Translations under genes and position numbers: made by a program
Shown here: one piece after another, positions 5,228-7,344 of the stretch
Layout of the letters: the number at the start of each line of letters is the position of its first letter
Numbering within the stretch: the first letter of the stretch is position 1
Notes under the pieces: model-generated
Database searches by the model: none
Seen by the model: only the letters and a program-made list of their open reading frames with translations
What the model was told of the DNA's origin: nothing
NCBI GenBank assembly: GCA_900546485.1
Contig: URDK01000111.1
Span: 1-7,344 of the forward strand
Direction: 5' to 3'
Length of the DNA stretch: 7,344 nt
From: an uncultured Eubacteriales bacterium
GTDB taxonomy: Bacteria; Bacillota; Clostridia; Oscillospirales; Oscillospiraceae

Positions 5228-7344
5228 GCGCGCGCGTCGACCCGGACAGCAAGCACGGTCATGTCGTCAGCCGCGCCGTACTCGTCCGCTGCCTTCCGCA
5301 GCACCTCCCTTGCAAGTGTTTTCATATCCTTGTCGTCGGACTCATCGCGCAGCTGTTCGCGGAGCCAGGCATCGTCGTCGCCGGTTATCACCCCGTCGGA
5401 AGCGATTACCGCCACACTGCCGGGCTTGAGCCGCATGCGTACCACGTCCGGTGCCGAGCCCTCTCCGCTCATCAGGCCGGCCGCAAGGCTCTCGCCCGTG
5501 ACGCGGCGAACGCTCTTTCCCGTGCGGACATAGGACGGGGCAGCGCCGTATTTGTAGAAGCTGGTCTCGCCCGTGAATAGGTCCACGCACATGAGGTCCA
5601 CCGTGGCGAAGCCCCATTCGTCTCCGTTGCGCAGCAGCATGACGGAGTTGAGTATCTTCATCGCCGTCGCCGGTTCTACGCCGGAGCGAAGGAAACGCTC
5701 AAGTATCTCCACGGCCTCGACGCTCTCCGCGGCGGCGTCCTCGCCTGTGCCCATGCCGTCCGAAAGTATTACGCACAGTACGCCCGCATCGGTCTTGAAA
5801 TATGTGCCGCGGTCGCCGGATACGTTCTCGCCCTTCTTTTTCATGGCCGCAATGCCTACCGAGACGGCCAGCGGCTCGGCCTCGAGCAGCGTGAGCCGAC
5901 CCTCCGCGCCGGAATTAGGTCTGCACAGCCGAACTCCGAGCACGGCCGAGAGCTTGTCCAGGTACGCCGGGTCACTTGTGAGGGCCGAGAGTTTGCCGGA
6001 CTCGACCACGGCGCGAAGGCGGCCCGTCGAGTCACGGAACACCGCGGCGTCTGCCTCGATATCCTGGGAACGCAGGTAGCGCATCAGCCTGCGTTCGGCC
6101 AGCGGGTCCGCACCGTTGAGGCTGCCCAGCTCGCGGGCAACGTCAACAAGTATCTCCGCGAAGTCCTCATACTGGCTCCAGGCGGCGGCGCGGCTCTCCT
6201 CCATCCTGGCGCGGAATTGCCTGCGCCCCGCCGTTGCGCGAAGCTCAGCATTCACAGCCGTGATAAAAGCGGCGAGACCCGTGCATTTGTCCCGGAACCA
6301 TTCGGGTATGTCCTCGGCCTCGAGCAGTCCGCGCTCCGTCATGGCTGCCGTTGCCTGATTGAGCGCGTCAAGAGTTTCCATGTATCCTTTGACCCAGCAC
6401 TCGTCACGCTTCTTGCAGCGCAGGCAGGCCGCGTCCGCCGCGCGGTCGAATACGCGGGCTATGTCGTTGTCGTTCACGAACTCGCTGTTCCGTCGTGCCA
6501 CGGCCGACACGTCGTCAAAGGCCCGGGCGATGCCCTCGACGCGGCGGGAGGCGTACTTGCGCAGCCCGCTCTCGCCCATACCCGCGGAGAGGGGCTGGAT
6601 TAGCGCGCCGACACGCGCAAGCAGGCTCGGCGGCAGCAGCATGAAGCCCACCGAGGCCGCGAACACCTCAAAGAGCGCATCCAGCCGCTCCGTCCAGCTC
6701 CAGGCACAGAGAACGGCCAGGGCGTTAGCAAGTATGAAGCTCACAACGAAGCTCAGCCGCCCAAAGCGTGAGAACATACCAGATATCAGCCCGGCGAAGG
6801 CGTAGGCCATCGTGTAAACCGGCGCGATGCCCGAGGCGGCGTCCATCGCGAGGCCGAAGGCCGTGCCCGCCCCGGCGCCCGCAAGCGAACCGCCCTTGAG
6901 CGCGCAGGTCATCACCAGCAGCAGTGCGAGCACGCGCCCAACCGAGATAACGCCCATTATGTTCAGCCGAGAGAGCGCCATCAGCGCGCAGGCCGCGAAT
7001 ACTATGACGGCAGCGTCGTGGCGCTTGACGGCGGCCTCGGTAGTGCGCTCCGCCGTGCTCAGCGCCTCGTGGAAGAAGCAGACCGCCCCCGCGGAGAGCA
7101 CGGCCTCCACCAGCGCCGGAACGATGAGCTCCACCGGCTCCTCCCCCGTCGAAAGCCCTCCCAGCAGGCCCGTGGCCGCCATTATCACCGCGGCGCAGAC
7201 AGGCATGAACCATACGCGGGCACGCACGCGCGAGTCGATGAAGATGAAGCCCACTGTAAAGATGAGCACGCAGGCAGCGGCATAGCGTATGCCCCAGGCC
7301 AGCCCGCCGACGGCGAGGTAGCCAAGGCAGGCCCCCGCCAGGGA
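5224..7344 (-). CDS. spoIIE: Stage II sporulation protein E, PP2C-type phosphatase (N-terminus cut by right edge)
   Basis: Membrane serine phosphatase that dephosphorylates SpoIIAA, releasing sigma-F in the forespore; in the known system it also binds FtsZ at the polar septum. The visible 706 residues are open to the window edge, and the family is about 800 or more, so roughly 100 residues are missing. Numbered from the edge, about 1-245 are a series of membrane helices, about 260-480 a cytoplasmic middle region with the cysteine group C307-x2-C310-x5-C316 and C354, and about 485-706 the phosphatase domain. Its metal-site motifs are SDGMGTG (528-534), ATVDLMCVDLFTGE (580-593), GAAPSYV (600-606), ASDGV (648-652) and ADDMTVL (692-698). 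The GTG at 7269 is not the start, since coding membrane helices continue through it. It overlaps the next small gene by four bases. Confidence 0.97.
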   Translation of the reverse strand, partial: SLAGACLGYLAVGGLAWGIRYAAACVLIFTVGFIFIDSRVRARVWFMPVCAAVIMAATGLLGGLSTGEEPVELIVPALVEAVLSAGAVCFFHEALSTAERTTEAAVKRHDAAVIVFAACALMALSRLNIMGVISVGRVLALLLVMTCALKGGSLAGAGAGTAFGLAMDAASGIAPVYTMAYAFAGLISGMFSRFGRLSFVVSFILANALAVLCAWSWTERLDALFEVFAASVGFMLLPPSLLARVGALIQPLSAGMGESGLRKYASRRVEGIARAFDDVSAVARRNSEFVNDNDIARVFDRAADAACLRCKKRDECWVKGYMETLDALNQATAAMTERGLLEAEDIPEWFRDKCTGLAAFITAVNAELRATAGRRQFRARMEESRAAAWSQYEDFAEILVDVARELGSLNGADPLAERRLMRYLRSQDIEADAAVFRDSTGRLRAVVESGKLSALTSDPAYLDKLSAVLGVRLCRPNSGAEGRLTLLEAEPLAVSVGIAAMKKKGENVSGDRGTYFKTDAGVLCVILSDGMGTGEDAAAESVEAVEILERFLRSGVEPATAMKILNSVMLLRNGDEWGFATVDLMCVDLFTGETSFYKYGAAPSYVRTGKSVRRVTGESLAAGLMSGEGSAPDVVRMRLKPGSVAVIASDGVITGDDDAWLREQLRDESDDKDMKTLAREVLRKAADEYGAADDMTVLAVRVDARA

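Noticed and set aside
5342..6805. Several open frames on both strands inside spoIIE
   Set aside because: All are shadows of the continuous spoIIE frame, whose phosphatase motifs are intact.
7267..7269. GTG at 7269 as the start of spoIIE
   Set aside because: The same frame is open for 25 more codons to the window edge and those codons encode hydrophobic membrane sequence, so the gene continues outside.

Overview
The window is a GC-rich stretch of bacterial chromosome, most likely from an endospore-forming member of the Clostridia (Oscillospiraceae-like). This rests on three recognisable early-sporulation genes (spoIIGA, sigE, spoIIE), Firmicutes-type AGGAGG ribosome binding sites, high GC in the coding regions, and AT-rich patches only between genes. 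No phage, transposase, tRNA, rRNA or CRISPR array is visible.

Layout from left to right. (1) Positions 1-1135, minus strand: pyrH (UMP kinase) followed by frr (ribosome recycling factor, cut by the left edge). They are 15 bases apart with an AGGAGG site between them, so they form an operon. (2) Positions 1136-1305: a divergent AT-rich control region with a plausible pyrH promoter and only weak candidates for Spo0A control of the other side. (3) Positions 1306-2885, plus strand: spoIIGA and sigE, the membrane aspartic protease and the pro-sigma-E that it cleaves. They are closed by an intrinsic terminator that begins at the sigE stop codon. (4) Positions 2914-3060: no gene, but a run of four compact palindromes that looks like an interspersed repeat. 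(5) Positions 3064-4855, minus strand: a BlaI/MecI-type repressor and an M56 (BlaR1-like) zinc metalloprotease sensor, with a clear promoter and two matching TACA-N3-TGTA operators at 4871-4927. The sensor's outer domain is not the penicillin-binding domain of true BlaR1. (6) Positions 4946-7344, minus strand: spoIIE (N-terminus cut by the right edge) overlapping by 4 bases a small protein of unknown function with a C-terminal membrane anchor.

How the genes fit together. SpoIIE dephosphorylates the anti-anti-sigma factor SpoIIAA and so frees sigma-F in the forespore. A sigma-F-dependent signal then triggers SpoIIGA in the mother cell to remove the pro-sequence of sigma-E. The window therefore carries parts of both arms of the first compartment-specific switch. 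The BlaI/M56 pair between them looks like a self-contained, autorepressed stress-sensing module with no visible target gene other than itself.

Most of the window is well-understood biology. The least explained parts are the ligand and regulon of the BlaI/M56 pair, the small anchored protein after spoIIE, and the palindrome cluster. I do not see strong evidence for a wholly new system.
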